10,000 nt of DNA from Chrysomallon squamiferum (Eukaryota > Mollusca > Gastropoda > Neomphalida > Peltospiridae), in NCBI GenBank assembly GCA_012295275.1, contig CM022668.1, positions 10,759,363 through 10,769,362 on the forward strand, in the 5' to 3' direction. This document shows positions 1 to 7,663 of this stretch, in pieces (position 1 is the stretch's first letter; the number at the start of each line of letters is the position of its first letter). Under the pieces are notes generated by a model that was not told the origin of the DNA, made no database searches, and saw nothing but the letters and a program-made list of their open reading frames with translations. Both the position numbers and the translations under genes were made by a program.

Positions 1-146
1 CTGCATAAGTCGGCGTGAACCACTTCCCCAAGGAAAGTACACGGAGCTGAAATGTGAGACTGTTCATACAGGTAGATTTGTTCGAATAACGAAAGAAGAG
101 CCAGGTCTTGCTTTATGTGAAGTATATGTTCTGAAACCAATAAAGA
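1..146 (+). CDS. Exon (3' part visible): C-terminal end of an FTP / F-type lectin-like domain
   Basis: The exon is open from the window edge, with codons starting at base 2, and gives 48 residues. They begin with a Cys and contain GRFVRI followed by LALCEVYV. This matches the closing strands of FTP (fucolectin/tachylectin-4/pentraxin-1) galactose-binding-like domains, whose end reads roughly G-R-Y-V-R-I ... L-x-L-C-E-V-x-V. The exon ends at a good donor, AAAGA|GTAAGT, leaving phase 1, which fits the next exon. In the F-type lectin family this fold binds fucose on glycans. The fucose-binding His/Arg residues lie further upstream, outside the window, so binding cannot be judged. Signal peptide, promoter and earlier exons are also missing. 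An F5/8 type C (discoidin-like) domain is the main alternative. Confidence 0.75.
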
Positions 147-508
147 GTAAGTTCAATATGAAGGTCAGAGCTGATTCTTGAAACATTCTTCGTTGATAAT
201 CTGCATAAATACATTCGCTTTTAGATATTACTGTGACAACTGTTCATATTTCTGAAACAGAATACAGTCGAGATATAACAGACTCAGTAAGCATGGATAT
301 ATTTTATGTCATTTTCATAGACAGACGGTATATATTCCGATAACGCAAAGTAATTGATATAATACTTTACAAATTCTGAACAATAAGGTCCTCTAAACAA
401 GTATATATATATATATATAATAAATAAATAAAAATAAAATAATAAAATAAAATAAAATAAATAAATAAATAACATAGATGAAAGAAAATGTAAAATTACA
501 TGTTTCAG
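147..508 (+). other. Intron with AT-rich simple repeats
   Basis: This intron separates the FTP exon from the first TSP1 exon. It starts GTAAGT and ends in TTACATGTTTCAG. Bases 402-419 are a (TA)n run, and 420-474 are an A-rich tract of AAATA/AAAAT units. I see no other coding signal on either strand. Open frames here are low-complexity artefacts. Confidence 0.7.
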
Positions 509-688
509 AATATGCACAGTGGACGTCTTGGGAAGAAGTGGAGAAAGGTGGTTGTAGTGTTACGTGTTATGGAAATGGCAAACAAAATTTCTACTTTGTA
601 CGAAACTGCATCTCTAACGGAATGAAATGTTCTGGTGATAAGCATAAAGTTGTGGCACGTCACTGTCCTGGTTCGGCCCCGTGCCCAG
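509..688 (+). CDS. Exon: TSP1 repeat 1
   Basis: This 180-bp phase 1-1 exon lies between TGTTTCAG and CCAG|GTATT. It encodes one thrombospondin type 1 repeat: WTSW, then CSVTC, VRNC, MKC, RHC and a closing PCP. All six cysteines of the fold are present. TSP1 repeats are extracellular three-stranded domains that bind matrix, glycans or receptors. WTSW is a consensus WxxW site for C-mannosylation. CSVTC resembles the POFUT2 O-fucosylation site but lacks the Gly three residues after the second Cys. The repeat is four codons shorter than its neighbours, with one extra residue before Cys3 and five fewer between Cys3 and Cys4. An upstream in-frame ATG at 478 is intronic, not a start. Confidence 0.85.
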
Positions 689-988
<300 letters not shown>

Positions 989-1180
989 TTAATGGAAGAT
1001 GGAGTTCCTGGACTGAATATAGAAGATCTGAATGCAGTGTTACTTGCGAATCGGGTACTAAGAAAATAATTTCAACTCGAGAATGTAATCGGCCCATCGC
1101 TTTGTATGGTGGAAAACCATGTGAAGGCAAAAGCACCAAGGTGAATGTACTAGAATGTGATACTTCAAAACACTGTCCAG
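989..1180 (+). CDS. Exon: TSP1 repeat 2
   Basis: This 192-bp phase 1-1 exon lies between CTACAAG and CCAG|GTATTG. It gives a canonical TSP1 repeat: WSSW (a C-mannosylation site), CSVTCESG (a full C-x-x-T-C-x-x-G O-fucosylation consensus), STREC, GGKPC, LEC and HCP. All six Cys are present in the group 1 arrangement (in the thrombospondin-1 structure these pair 1-5, 2-6, 3-4). The junction codon with repeat 1 is G|TT, Val. The length equals that of repeats 3 and 4, which supports origin by exon duplication. Confidence is high because domain, phase and splice sites all agree. Confidence 0.88.
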
Positions 1181-1580
1181 GTATTGTTATTATTGTTGGT
1201 GATGGTGTTGTCGTTGTTTTTCTTCTTCATGTTATTATTATTATTTTACTGGTATTCTAAATCGTTGCTGAAATGAAGAAATGAAAGAATAAATGTTTAA
1301 TTTAACATACGTTGATTTGTTATCTATGTTTATACAAATAACAATGTGACGGAATTAATTTCAACACTGGTGCAGAGTAATCTACCGTTTTCAACTGGCA
1401 CTGAGACATAGTTACCTCCTCTTTTTTCTTGTACAGAACACGTATTGAAGAAGTCAAGACAAACTGATAAAATGCTAAAGCTGAGATGTATGCTAATAGA
1501 ATTAGCTCACAATATGTGGAGGATAATCTCAAATAAGACTAAACTGCCATCACTGTTATCTTTTCTTCTTCTGTTTTCAG
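1181..1580 (+). other. Intron, no further features
   Basis: This 400-bp intron starts GTATTGTTATT and ends in a strong pyrimidine tract, TTCTTCTTCTGTTTTCAG. It is T-rich near the donor. I see no transposon or additional exon on either strand. Confidence 0.7.
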
Positions 1581-1772
1581 TTGATGGTGGATGGAATACT
1601 TGGACTGTGGCTGATACCTTTCCTTGCACTGTTACATGTTTATCTGGAATCTACGGGAAGGTGCTTACCCGACAATGCACTAATCCAGAACCTCTTTATG
1701 GTGGAAAGTCCTGTTATGGCTATAAAAACGTAACCGTTTCAGAGCCTTGTTATACAAATATAACTTGTCCAG
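1581..1772 (+). CDS. Exon: TSP1 repeat 3
   Basis: This 192-bp phase 1-1 exon has acceptor CTGTTTTCAG and donor CCAG|GTAATA. It encodes a six-cysteine TSP1 repeat: WNTW, CTVTCLSG (full O-fucose consensus), TRQC, GGKSC, EPC, TCP. It has two N-glycosylation sequons, NVT and NIT, near the end; no other repeat carries two. The NPEPLYGG loop is nearly repeated in repeat 4 (NPEPYNGG), so repeats 3 and 4 are probably the closest relatives. Apparent open sequence upstream of 1581 is intron. Confidence 0.88.
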
Positions 1773-2172
1773 GTAATAAATATTTTACTTTTTTATTAAA
1801 GAAACTAAAATATATTAATAATAGATAAAATGTTGATAAACAATTGAAAACGCACATTTAATATTTTAGTTTGTATGCTTTGTTTCAGTTTACATATCTG
1901 ATCAGCAACTTGGTGTCGTATGTGAAATGCTTCCTTTGAATGAATTTTATGACCAGTTATTAGATTAAAACTATACGATTGTTAATGTTATTAGGAAATC
2001 AATCTTGTAAACGTACTCCTAATTGAAAATAACAAAAAAACATTCAAATTCAAGTCATTTTTTATACATAACTAACTATCTACCTAAGTAAATAAATTAA
2101 TTAAAAATTAAATTAAGAAAATAATTGAAAGAGAAAAGAAGAATTTTATGAATAATGTTAATATTGTCTATG

Positions 2173-2236
<64 letters not shown>

Positions 2237-2415
2237 TGATAATGATGATGATGATGACGATGAAAATTATGATAATTACGATAATAATAGTAATGGTAAA
2301 ATGCAATAATAAAAAGAAAGAATATGATAATGGAATGTTGTCTTATGATTCAGTTATCATATATCTAAAGAAACATTTCTTTACTGTTTGTTTAATTGTG
2401 TGTTTTTGTCTCCAG
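1773..2415 (+). other. Intron with (AAT)n repeat and one exon-like stretch
   Basis: This 643-bp intron starts GTAATAAAT and ends TTTTTGTCTCCAG. It contains a phase-1-compatible acceptor-like site at 1888 followed by a short open stretch to a stop at 1966-1968 (see findings), and a trinucleotide repeat at 2173-2262. The remainder is AT-rich with no coding signal. Confidence 0.65.
2173..2262. repeat. (AAT)n grading into (GAT)n
   Basis: About 20 ATA/AAT units are followed by GAT-containing variants. Predicted Ile or Asn runs over this stretch are artefacts. It is intronic, about 150 bp upstream of the repeat 4 exon. Confidence 0.95.
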
Positions 2416-2607
2416 TTCATGGCGGGTGGGGTTCTTGGGAAATGATCGACACTGAGAGAGGTAATGGTACTTGTGCAGTTGCTATAAGGAAAGAGTTCTA
2501 CAGACGAGAATGCAACAACCCAGAACCATATAACGGAGGAATATTCTGTGTTGGCGAAAATGAAAAGATTCAGACTGCACTTTGGGACACAAGAGTTCAG
2601 TGTTCAC
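2416..2607 (+). CDS. Exon: diverged TSP1 repeat 4, lacking Cys1 and Cys5
   Basis: This 192-bp phase 1-1 exon has acceptor TTTTGTCTCCAG and donor TTCAC|GTATGG. WGSW, RREC, GGIFC and VQCS align without gaps to repeats 2 and 3. Where those have C-x-V-T-C, this repeat has G-N-G-T-C, so Cys1 is Gly. Where they have LEC or EPC, it has ALW, so Cys5 is Trp. The other four cysteines remain, which should leave disulfides 2-6 and 3-4. The O-fucose site is lost, and an N-glycosylation sequon NGT appears at the same place. The reading frame is intact and the splice phases are kept, so this looks like a working but altered domain, not a pseudo-exon. Confidence 0.8.
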
Positions 2608-2640
2608 GTATGGTGTTGATGATTACTTTCTTTCCTTTTC

Positions 2641-2698
<58 letters not shown>

Positions 2699-2717
2699 TT
2701 ATTATTATTATTATTTT

Positions 2718-2755
<38 letters not shown>
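2641..2755. repeat. (TTA)n followed by a 36-base poly-T tract
   Basis: TTA units with two TTTTTA interruptions run into T36 at 2720-2755. It lies in the intron just after the repeat 4 donor. It could be a poly(A)/(TAA)n tail of an old minus-strand retrotransposed copy, but I recognise no SINE or LINE body next to it. Confidence 0.93.
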
Positions 2756-2760
<5 letters not shown>

Positions 2761-2913
2761 TACAACTTTTTACTAATTAGCTCTAATTATCACTATAATG
2801 TTTGCTGTTTTATATTGTTTCGTTATTTTAATAAAAAGAAAAACAAATTAAAAAAGGAAAAAAGACCATTCTTGTGTTTTAATTTGCTATTTTGTTTATT
2901 TATTTATACTATA

Positions 2914-2937
2914 CTCTAACAAAAAAGAAACGCAAAA
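2914..2937 (+). repeat. Tc1 terminal inverted repeat, left end
   Basis: The first 24 bases match the reverse complement of the right end at 20 positions, including the 15-base block AAAAGAAACGCAAAA. The outermost bases are CTCT, immediately inside TA. Confidence 0.88.
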
Positions 2938-3084
2938 GTAAATTTTATTGACATTGGGAACATCTATCTAATGGATCAACAGAAAGCAGCAGAATGTTCA
3001 CATTTTACACACACTTTCACAATTCATTAATATTGATGCTATTACATTGAAAAGGCTAAAGTTCAAGGTTATAACAGTATAATA

Positions 3085-4079
3085 TCAATACCTTGTGTGC
3101 CCACCATGGGAGTCCAGAACTGCCTGACATCTCCTTCCAGTGGCAGTAATGACATTACGAATTACACCTTGTGGAATGGTGGCCCACTCTGTCTGAAGTA
3201 ATAATGCAAACTGAGCACGATTATGTGGCCGTGGTTGATGCTGCCTCAGTCGTCTATCCAACTCGTCCCATAAATGCTCAATACTGTTCAAATCCGGAGA
3301 TTTAGAGGGCCTGGGCAGAACCTGAATGTTATTGTTGTGTAGGTACGCTGTTGTGAGTCTGGCTGTATGTGGTCTCGCATTGTTGTGCTGGAATACAGCG
3401 TTACCATTATTCATAATTGGCTGCAAAATTTCATCTCGGTATCGCTATGCCGTTAAGTTGCCTTGGATGTGAACCAGGTTGGTCCTGCCAGTGTATGAGA
3501 TTGCTGCCCACACCATCACACTACCACCGCCAAATCCGTCCACTTCCTGTATGCAGTTTGCAGCAAAACGTTCACCACGACGTCTGTAAACTCGACATCT
3601 TCCATCAGCTCGACGAAGCAGAAATCGAGCCTCGTCACTAAACCAGACACTTCTCCATCGTAATTGAGGCCAGTCTCTGTGTACTCGACACCACTGACGT
3701 CGTATTGACGATGTTGTTGAGTCAAAACCACTCTTCTTACAGGCCGTCTGGCTCGAATACCTGCCTCACGTAAACGATTGCGCACTGTTTGTGCCGATAT
3801 TCTACGCAGACCTGGTATTGCTGAAGCAGTAGAGATTTCCGTGGTGGTTCTTTCCCGTAGATGAAGTACCCGTATGTAGCGGTCCTAGGCCCTGGTGGTT
3901 ACACGTGGTCTACCTGATCTGGGACGGTCACGTGTTGTTTGGTGTTGCTGGAACCGATACCACAATCTCAAGATGGTGCCTGGGGATACATGGAACACCC
4001 GGGCTACGGCCGAAAAAGTTTCGCCAGCTTGTAAACGGCCGATGGCGTTGTTTCGTTGCGGTTCACTCATTCGTGGCAT
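3085..4079 (-). pseudogene. Inactive Tc1-family (DD34E) transposase
   Basis: Read from 4079 downwards. The start is MPRMSE, followed by a helix-turn-helix region (SAVARVFHVSPGTILRLW) and the GRPR linker (SGRPRVTT) typical of Tc1 transposases. A TAG at 3887-3885 interrupts the frame, which then continues through VRNRLREAG. A frameshift near 3706-3698 moves the rest into another frame, where VWFSDEARF gives the first catalytic Asp (3636-3634). A second TAG lies at 3447-3445. The second catalytic position reads FQHNNARPHTA: Asn (3384-3382) where the family has Asp. SPDLNSIEHLWDEL supplies the Glu, with 34 residues between positions two and three. The end is HGGHTRY and a stop at 3085. Family transposases excise and insert DNA at TA. 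This copy cannot make active enzyme. Confidence 0.93.
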
Positions 4080-4357
4080 TTGTTTGATGTTGGGTCAGAA
4101 CAAAAATAACGAAAAGAAGTATTCGAAAACCTTGCAGTTTTATAACCCTCGTATTCAAGTTTCATCTGCCGCACATGCACATGCACTGGTAACGTGGTTT
4201 GCATGCGGGGACGTTTTGGCTAATAAACACGATCATAGCCTTTATTTTGTGTTACCTGCTTTTTGGCGACTGTAACAAAAGCTATACGTTTGAATCATCA
4301 AATGTCATTATATTCATAGTTTACATAGTTTACAATAGTTATAAAAAAAATCAACCA

Positions 4358-4381
4358 TTTTGCGTTTCTTTTCTTGGAGAG
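4358..4381 (-). repeat. Tc1 terminal inverted repeat, right end
   Basis: This is the partner of the left inverted repeat and ends TTGGAGAG directly before TA at 4382-4383. The four mismatches to the left end fall at positions 5, 6, 7 and 9 from the tip. The 4080-4357 stretch between it and the transposase start is the element's 5' non-coding region. Confidence 0.88.
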
Positions 4382-4789
4382 TATATTATTATTACTATGA
4401 CGAATATAGAAGAAACCATTTGATTATTAATTTATGAATAAAAACCAAAAAATCATTAAATAGATAAATAAATAAAAATAATATATTTACATCACTATTT
4501 TTTTTTTCACTATGTTGTACATTGTCAAAAGATACATATGTTAACAAGGTGTTTGTAACGTTAAAGTAAAAACAAAAAACAATGGTTTATTCGGTGGAGG
4601 CGTGATGCAAGCAACAGCATTCAAACAGTTTTAAATAGCGTCTATGTTATTAAACGCTATATAGATGGATAGAAAGACAGACAGACAGACAGACAGACAG
4701 ATAGATAGATAGACAGATATACGTCTATAAAAATGTATATACAAATGTATATGTACATCTCTATCACAGTCATAAAACTTGTATTTCAG
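4382..4789 (+). other. Rest of the large intron, upstream of the transmembrane exon
   Basis: This is AT-rich DNA after the Tc1 insertion, ending in the acceptor AACTTGTATTTCAG. It has a small hairpin (ATAGCGT 4635-4641 with ACGCTAT 4654-4660) and a GACA/GATA tetranucleotide repeat. No exon with TSP1-type motifs is visible here. The intron as a whole (2608-4789) goes from phase 1 to phase 1, so none is needed to keep the frame. Confidence 0.65.
4674..4713. repeat. (GACA)n(GATA)n tetranucleotide repeat
   Basis: About seven GACA units are followed by three GATA units, then one more GACA. It is intronic. Confidence 0.92.
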
Positions 4790-4889
4790 GTACTACTAAG
4801 CTTTCGTCTCCAGTGACACCTCTTACATTAGGACTTGGAGGAGCTATTATTTTAGTAATGTTTGCTCTTTTTGTTTATAGTATTGTACG
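4790..4889 (+). CDS. Exon: juxtamembrane stalk and transmembrane helix
   Basis: This 100-bp exon enters in phase 1 (acceptor TGTATTTCAG) and leaves in phase 2 (donor GTACG|GTAAGT). It encodes a Ser/Thr/Pro-rich stalk (TTKLSSPVTP) and then about 22 hydrophobic residues, from LTLGLGGAI to FVYSIV, ending in Arg. That is a single-pass membrane helix with a small-residue GLGG motif at its outer end. Basic residues follow at once in the next exon, so the N-terminal FTP and TSP1 part is extracellular and the C-terminus cytoplasmic (type I). The incoming C from the repeat 4 exon completes an Arg codon. Short exons of this kind are easily missed by ORF-length gene finders. Confidence 0.85.
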
Positions 4890-4911
4890 GTAAGTATCAA
4901 ACAGCTATTAC

Positions 4912-5066
<155 letters not shown>

Positions 5067-5101
5067 TATAATGATATATTTATATATGTTCTTCTTTCTA
5101 G

Positions 5102-5204
5102 GAGACGAAAGAAACCTGTTAATGACAACATGGATAGGTTAAAGGTTCAGGATATTGCAACTCCTAGTATTAAAATTGGCGACGTCCAGTATTTTCCGGC
5201 TTAA
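5102..5204 (+). CDS. Last coding exon: cytoplasmic tail and stop codon
   Basis: The acceptor is TTCTTCTTTCTAG. With the two bases carried over from the previous exon the frame reads Arg, then RRKKPVNDNMDRLK and on to a C-terminus VQYFPA, with TAA at 5202-5204. The basic cluster right after the membrane helix is a standard stop-transfer signal. The tail is only 34 residues, with no kinase or TIR domain, no obvious ITAM, and one tyrosine near the end. Any signalling would need adaptors or partners, and anchoring may be the main role. The total visible product is 367 residues. The frame stays open through all seven exons, which strongly supports the splice model. Confidence 0.85.
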
Positions 5205-5470
5205 AGGTATACTCTACTTTATTTAACGTCCAATATATATATATATATGATGGTTTTTTGAGGTATTTTATCGTTTCAGGTATATATTACGTCACAGATT
5301 TACACACGCATATAGCTAATACATTCTTCGTTTTTTTGCCATGTTTTTCAGATACCAGTTACTTGTTCGTTATGGTGCAAGTTTTTCTGGAAAATGTTAT
5401 CACTTGAATTAATGTCCGCTTTATATAGTAACTGGTATTATCTGAGTTTTCTAAGTAACAAGAGCAAACT

Positions 5471-5539
5471 GTATGTATGTATGTATGTGTGTATGTATGT
5501 ATGTATGTATGTATGTATGTATGTATGTATGTATGTATG
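5471..5539. repeat. (GTAT)n tetranucleotide repeat
   Basis: About 17 GTAT units with one GTGT variant, inside the putative 3'UTR. The Met-Tyr-Val-Cys open frame over it is an artefact. Confidence 0.95.
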
Positions 5540-5583
5540 GATGTTTGTTTGTTTCTTTATTTCTATGGAATTTTATGCACAAA

Positions 5584-5589
5584 AATAAA
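5584..5589 (+). promoter_or_regulatory. Polyadenylation signal AATAAA
   Basis: This canonical hexamer lies 380 bases after the stop codon and is the first good AATAAA downstream of it. Cleavage is expected some 10-30 bases later, around 5600-5615. It is the likely end of the FTP-TSP1 transcript. Confidence 0.55.
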
Positions 5590-5699
5590 GCTGACTGTCA
5601 TTGAAAGTTAGTAGTAACAGTTATTTGAAATAAGTCAGTGTAAATAGCTTACTTACAATACATATCTATCAGTATCCTTCTATATCTATATCGATATCT

Positions 5700-5701
<2 letters not shown>

Positions 5702-5796
<95 letters not shown>

Positions 5797-5816
5797 ATAT
5801 ATATATATATATATAT
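5702..5816. repeat. (CT)46 microsatellite followed by (TA)n
   Basis: A pure TC/CT run at 5702-5793 is followed by AG and a TA run at 5796-5816. It is complementary to the (GA)n tracts in the introns of the upstream gene. Confidence 0.97.
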
Positions 5817-6407
5817 TCGTATATATGCAAGATATTGAAAACTAATATTATCACAGGTACTTTTGATTTATTTTATAAAATGCAATAGCATCTAAATAAT
5901 ATAAAATAAGATACGAATGGAATGCATATATCTATGAATGTATTTTTTTTGAAGTACGAGGTGTATATAAGTATATATGTGTGCTCGTTAATATATATCA
6001 TTCAGTTATTTGCAAAAGATATATTGACAGTATTCTACTGTATATATTTGTATTTCTATACTGTTAAATGGTTATTGTACTTATTAATGTGATTATTACT
6101 TGTTGTTGCTTTTTCAATCTTACGTAATTCATTTTACAGGGTTTTTTTCCATTGTATATAATTACATTCTAGTATGAAATCATTTGTGCATGAGGTAGTT
6201 AATTAGAAAGTATGTATTTTTATTATCGTTATACTTATTATTAGATATTTAAAATAACAAGAACAACAATAAAATAATAATAATAATACACTGAAAATCA
6301 AAAATAAAACATATTGCCTAGGACTGATGGATGGAGACATACTGAAACACGAACTATGTAATAATTAAACCGTGATCGTCTTAATCGTTTTGTTCTTATT
6401 TTACAAT

Positions 6408-6465
6408 CTGTTGTGCATGTTAATCATTATGTTGCACCCTAACAGAACATTACATAGCACAACAG
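6408..6465. repeat. Inverted repeat with hairpin potential
   Basis: CTGTTGTGCATGTTAAT (6408-6424) pairs with the reverse complement of ATTACATAGCACAACAG, with about two single-base bulges and a loop near 23 bases. It is not recognised as a known RNA; a transposon-derived palindrome is as likely. Confidence 0.35.
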
Positions 6466-6948
6466 TAGCCATAAGCAATAACTCGATTTTTCTTATAAAC
6501 AAATTGTCTATATCGTCATTACACGTGTGTGGTCAGCTGTCGTCTTTAAAATCTGTTATTTTTGCCATCAGAAGCTCTCCAACTTTGAACTAGTCGCAGA
6601 TTAACTGGCAGTCCTCCCTATAACCTAGATATAAATATATGTTACAATGAGATTAAAGCAACTGAAAGAGCAGCATAACAACAACAATAACAACAGTTTT
6701 TAGAATGATTGTTGGTAGCCTAATGATTATGTCTGTGATAGTAGACTGATTCTTCCTTGAGCATAGTATTTCTTCTGACAATGACAATGTGTAGAATGTG
6801 GATCACTACACTTTTTCAGCACCTCAAAATACATTTACTGTTTTTCTCATCTACATGTAATAAATTATATATACTGAGTAAACCATCGTACCTTGACAGG
6901 GCAGAGGTAACTCCACAAGGAACCCACAAAATAAATAAAAGGTACTAT

Positions 6949-6988
6949 TAATAAAATAAAATAAAATAAAATAAAATAAATAAATAAA
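6949..6988. repeat. (AAAAT)n pentanucleotide tract
   Basis: About six AAAAT units are followed by AAAT units. The tract directly abuts the minus-strand FTP fragment and truncates it. Confidence 0.93.
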
Positions 6989-6991
6989 CAA

Positions 6992-7093
6992 ACAGATGTT
7001 CTCAGTCATATTTGAGCTATTTCTTCCATCTATAGCTCTCCAAGCTACTTTCTCATACACTGTACTTGACTGAAAGGCATGTCTCCTCAAAGC
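6992..7093 (-). pseudogene. N-terminal fragment of an FTP / F-type lectin-like domain
   Basis: Read from 7093 downwards this gives 34 residues: ALRRHAFQSSTVYEKVAWRA, then IDGRNSSNMTENIC. It follows the opening of FTP and F5/8-type domains: A-L-x-x-x-A-x-Q-S-S-T, then A-x-x-A-[IV]-D-G, then S-N-x-T ... C. The codon before Ala is TAG, preceded by Asn, where the family usually has N-[VI]-A-L. That TAG is therefore either a nonsense change or the AG of a splice acceptor (AAAAACTAG|GCT). After the Cys the sequence runs into the (AAAAT)n tract, and I find no rest of the domain or good donor. It is probably a relic or a disrupted exon of a gene related to the one at 1-5204, in the opposite direction. 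Confidence 0.5.
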
Positions 7094-7624
7094 CTAGTTT
7101 TTTGTATCTAAAAAGTACACATTAAAGTTATCTAACCTAGAAATAATCCCTCGACTTATGAAAATGAAATAATAAGACATATATAATCTTAAAGAGTAAT
7201 TATTTATTAGCTTCCACATCTCCCTATAGTATCATCATCCTTATATGCTGATGTGTATAAAAGCCACTGAAGACTTTGTCAGGTAGATTCTAATAAGATA
7301 GATGTTGTTAGAAGTTAATTTCTTCCTCAGCAGTTAGTACATCAACACCTACCTACAAATACTGCAATGAACTACTCAATAACAATTATTTTTTAAATTT
7401 ATTTTTTAAATAATCACTGATATATAAAATGCATATGGTCAATAAATAAAATAAAAAAAAAAGTCTTATAATAAGAATTCTGAAGAAAACAAAAATAAGA
7501 AAAAAGCAAATAATAATAAAAACATAAATAATAAAAATAAACACAGAAAATCGGTCTTTTCTGTCATTGCAGATAATTTAGACGAACTACCAGGGACACA
7601 ATGCGCTTTAAATAGTAATTTAAA

Positions 7625-7663
7625 CATGAATATTCATGAAGTATTACTAGTATGAATATTCAT
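7625..7663. repeat. Two copies of palindrome ATGAATATTCAT
   Basis: CATGAATATTCATG (7625-7638, a perfect 14-base palindrome) and ATGAATATTCAT (7652-7663) have starts 26 bases apart. They are flanked by AGTAAT and ATTACT in inverted order. Function unknown. Confidence 0.6.

Larger units (their letters stand above)
2914..4381 (-). mobile_element. Tc1-type DNA transposon, degenerate, inside an intron
   Basis: This 1468-bp element is flanked by TA on both sides (2912-2913 and 4382-4383), the standard Tc1/mariner target duplication. Its ends are inverted repeats starting CTCT and sharing AAAAGAAACGCAAAA. Inside, on the minus strand, lies one decayed transposase (4079 to 3085) of the DD34E Tc1 type. 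It sits in the intron between the repeat 4 exon and the transmembrane exon of the host gene, antisense to it. The element is clearly GC-richer than the intron around it, as expected for a foreign insertion. Its size fits a full-length Tc1 element, so both ends are probably real. Confidence 0.93.
5205..5605 (+). other. Putative 3'UTR
   Basis: This stretch runs from the stop codon to shortly after AATAAA at 5584. It holds a (TA)n run near 5231-5247 and the (GTAT)n repeat. AAAG|GTATAC just after the stop and TTTTTCAG near 5351 could bound a UTR intron; transcript data would be needed to tell. The cleavage end is estimated. Confidence 0.5.
5606..6948. other. Intergenic AT-rich DNA, no gene recognised
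   Basis: It contains a (CT)n microsatellite, a (TA)n run, scattered ATA-rich sequence and one inverted repeat (6408-6465). Open frames at 6372-6593 and 6757-6951 have no recognisable domain, splice context or codon bias, and I do not call them genes. Confidence 0.6.

Noticed and set aside
478-508. ATG at 478 as the start of a small TSP1 protein
   Set aside because: The residues before 509 come from intron sequence. A consensus acceptor at 507-508 in the right phase links the exon to the FTP exon upstream.
3417-3641. Plus-strand open frames over the transposon (also 3895-4275, 3905-4087)
   Set aside because: They are antisense shadows of the transposase pseudogene.
4676-4713. Tandem GACA/GATA tract as a CRISPR array or regulatory array
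   Set aside because: It is a plain tetranucleotide microsatellite without spacers, in an animal intron.
6372-6951. Short plus-strand open frames in 6372-6593 and 6757-6951
   Set aside because: Hydrophobic chance frames in AT-rich DNA, with no domain, homology cue or regulatory context.
7256-7263. TATA-box-like TATAAAAG as a gene promoter
   Set aside because: The only downstream ATG opens a 10-codon frame, and AT-rich DNA yields such matches by chance.
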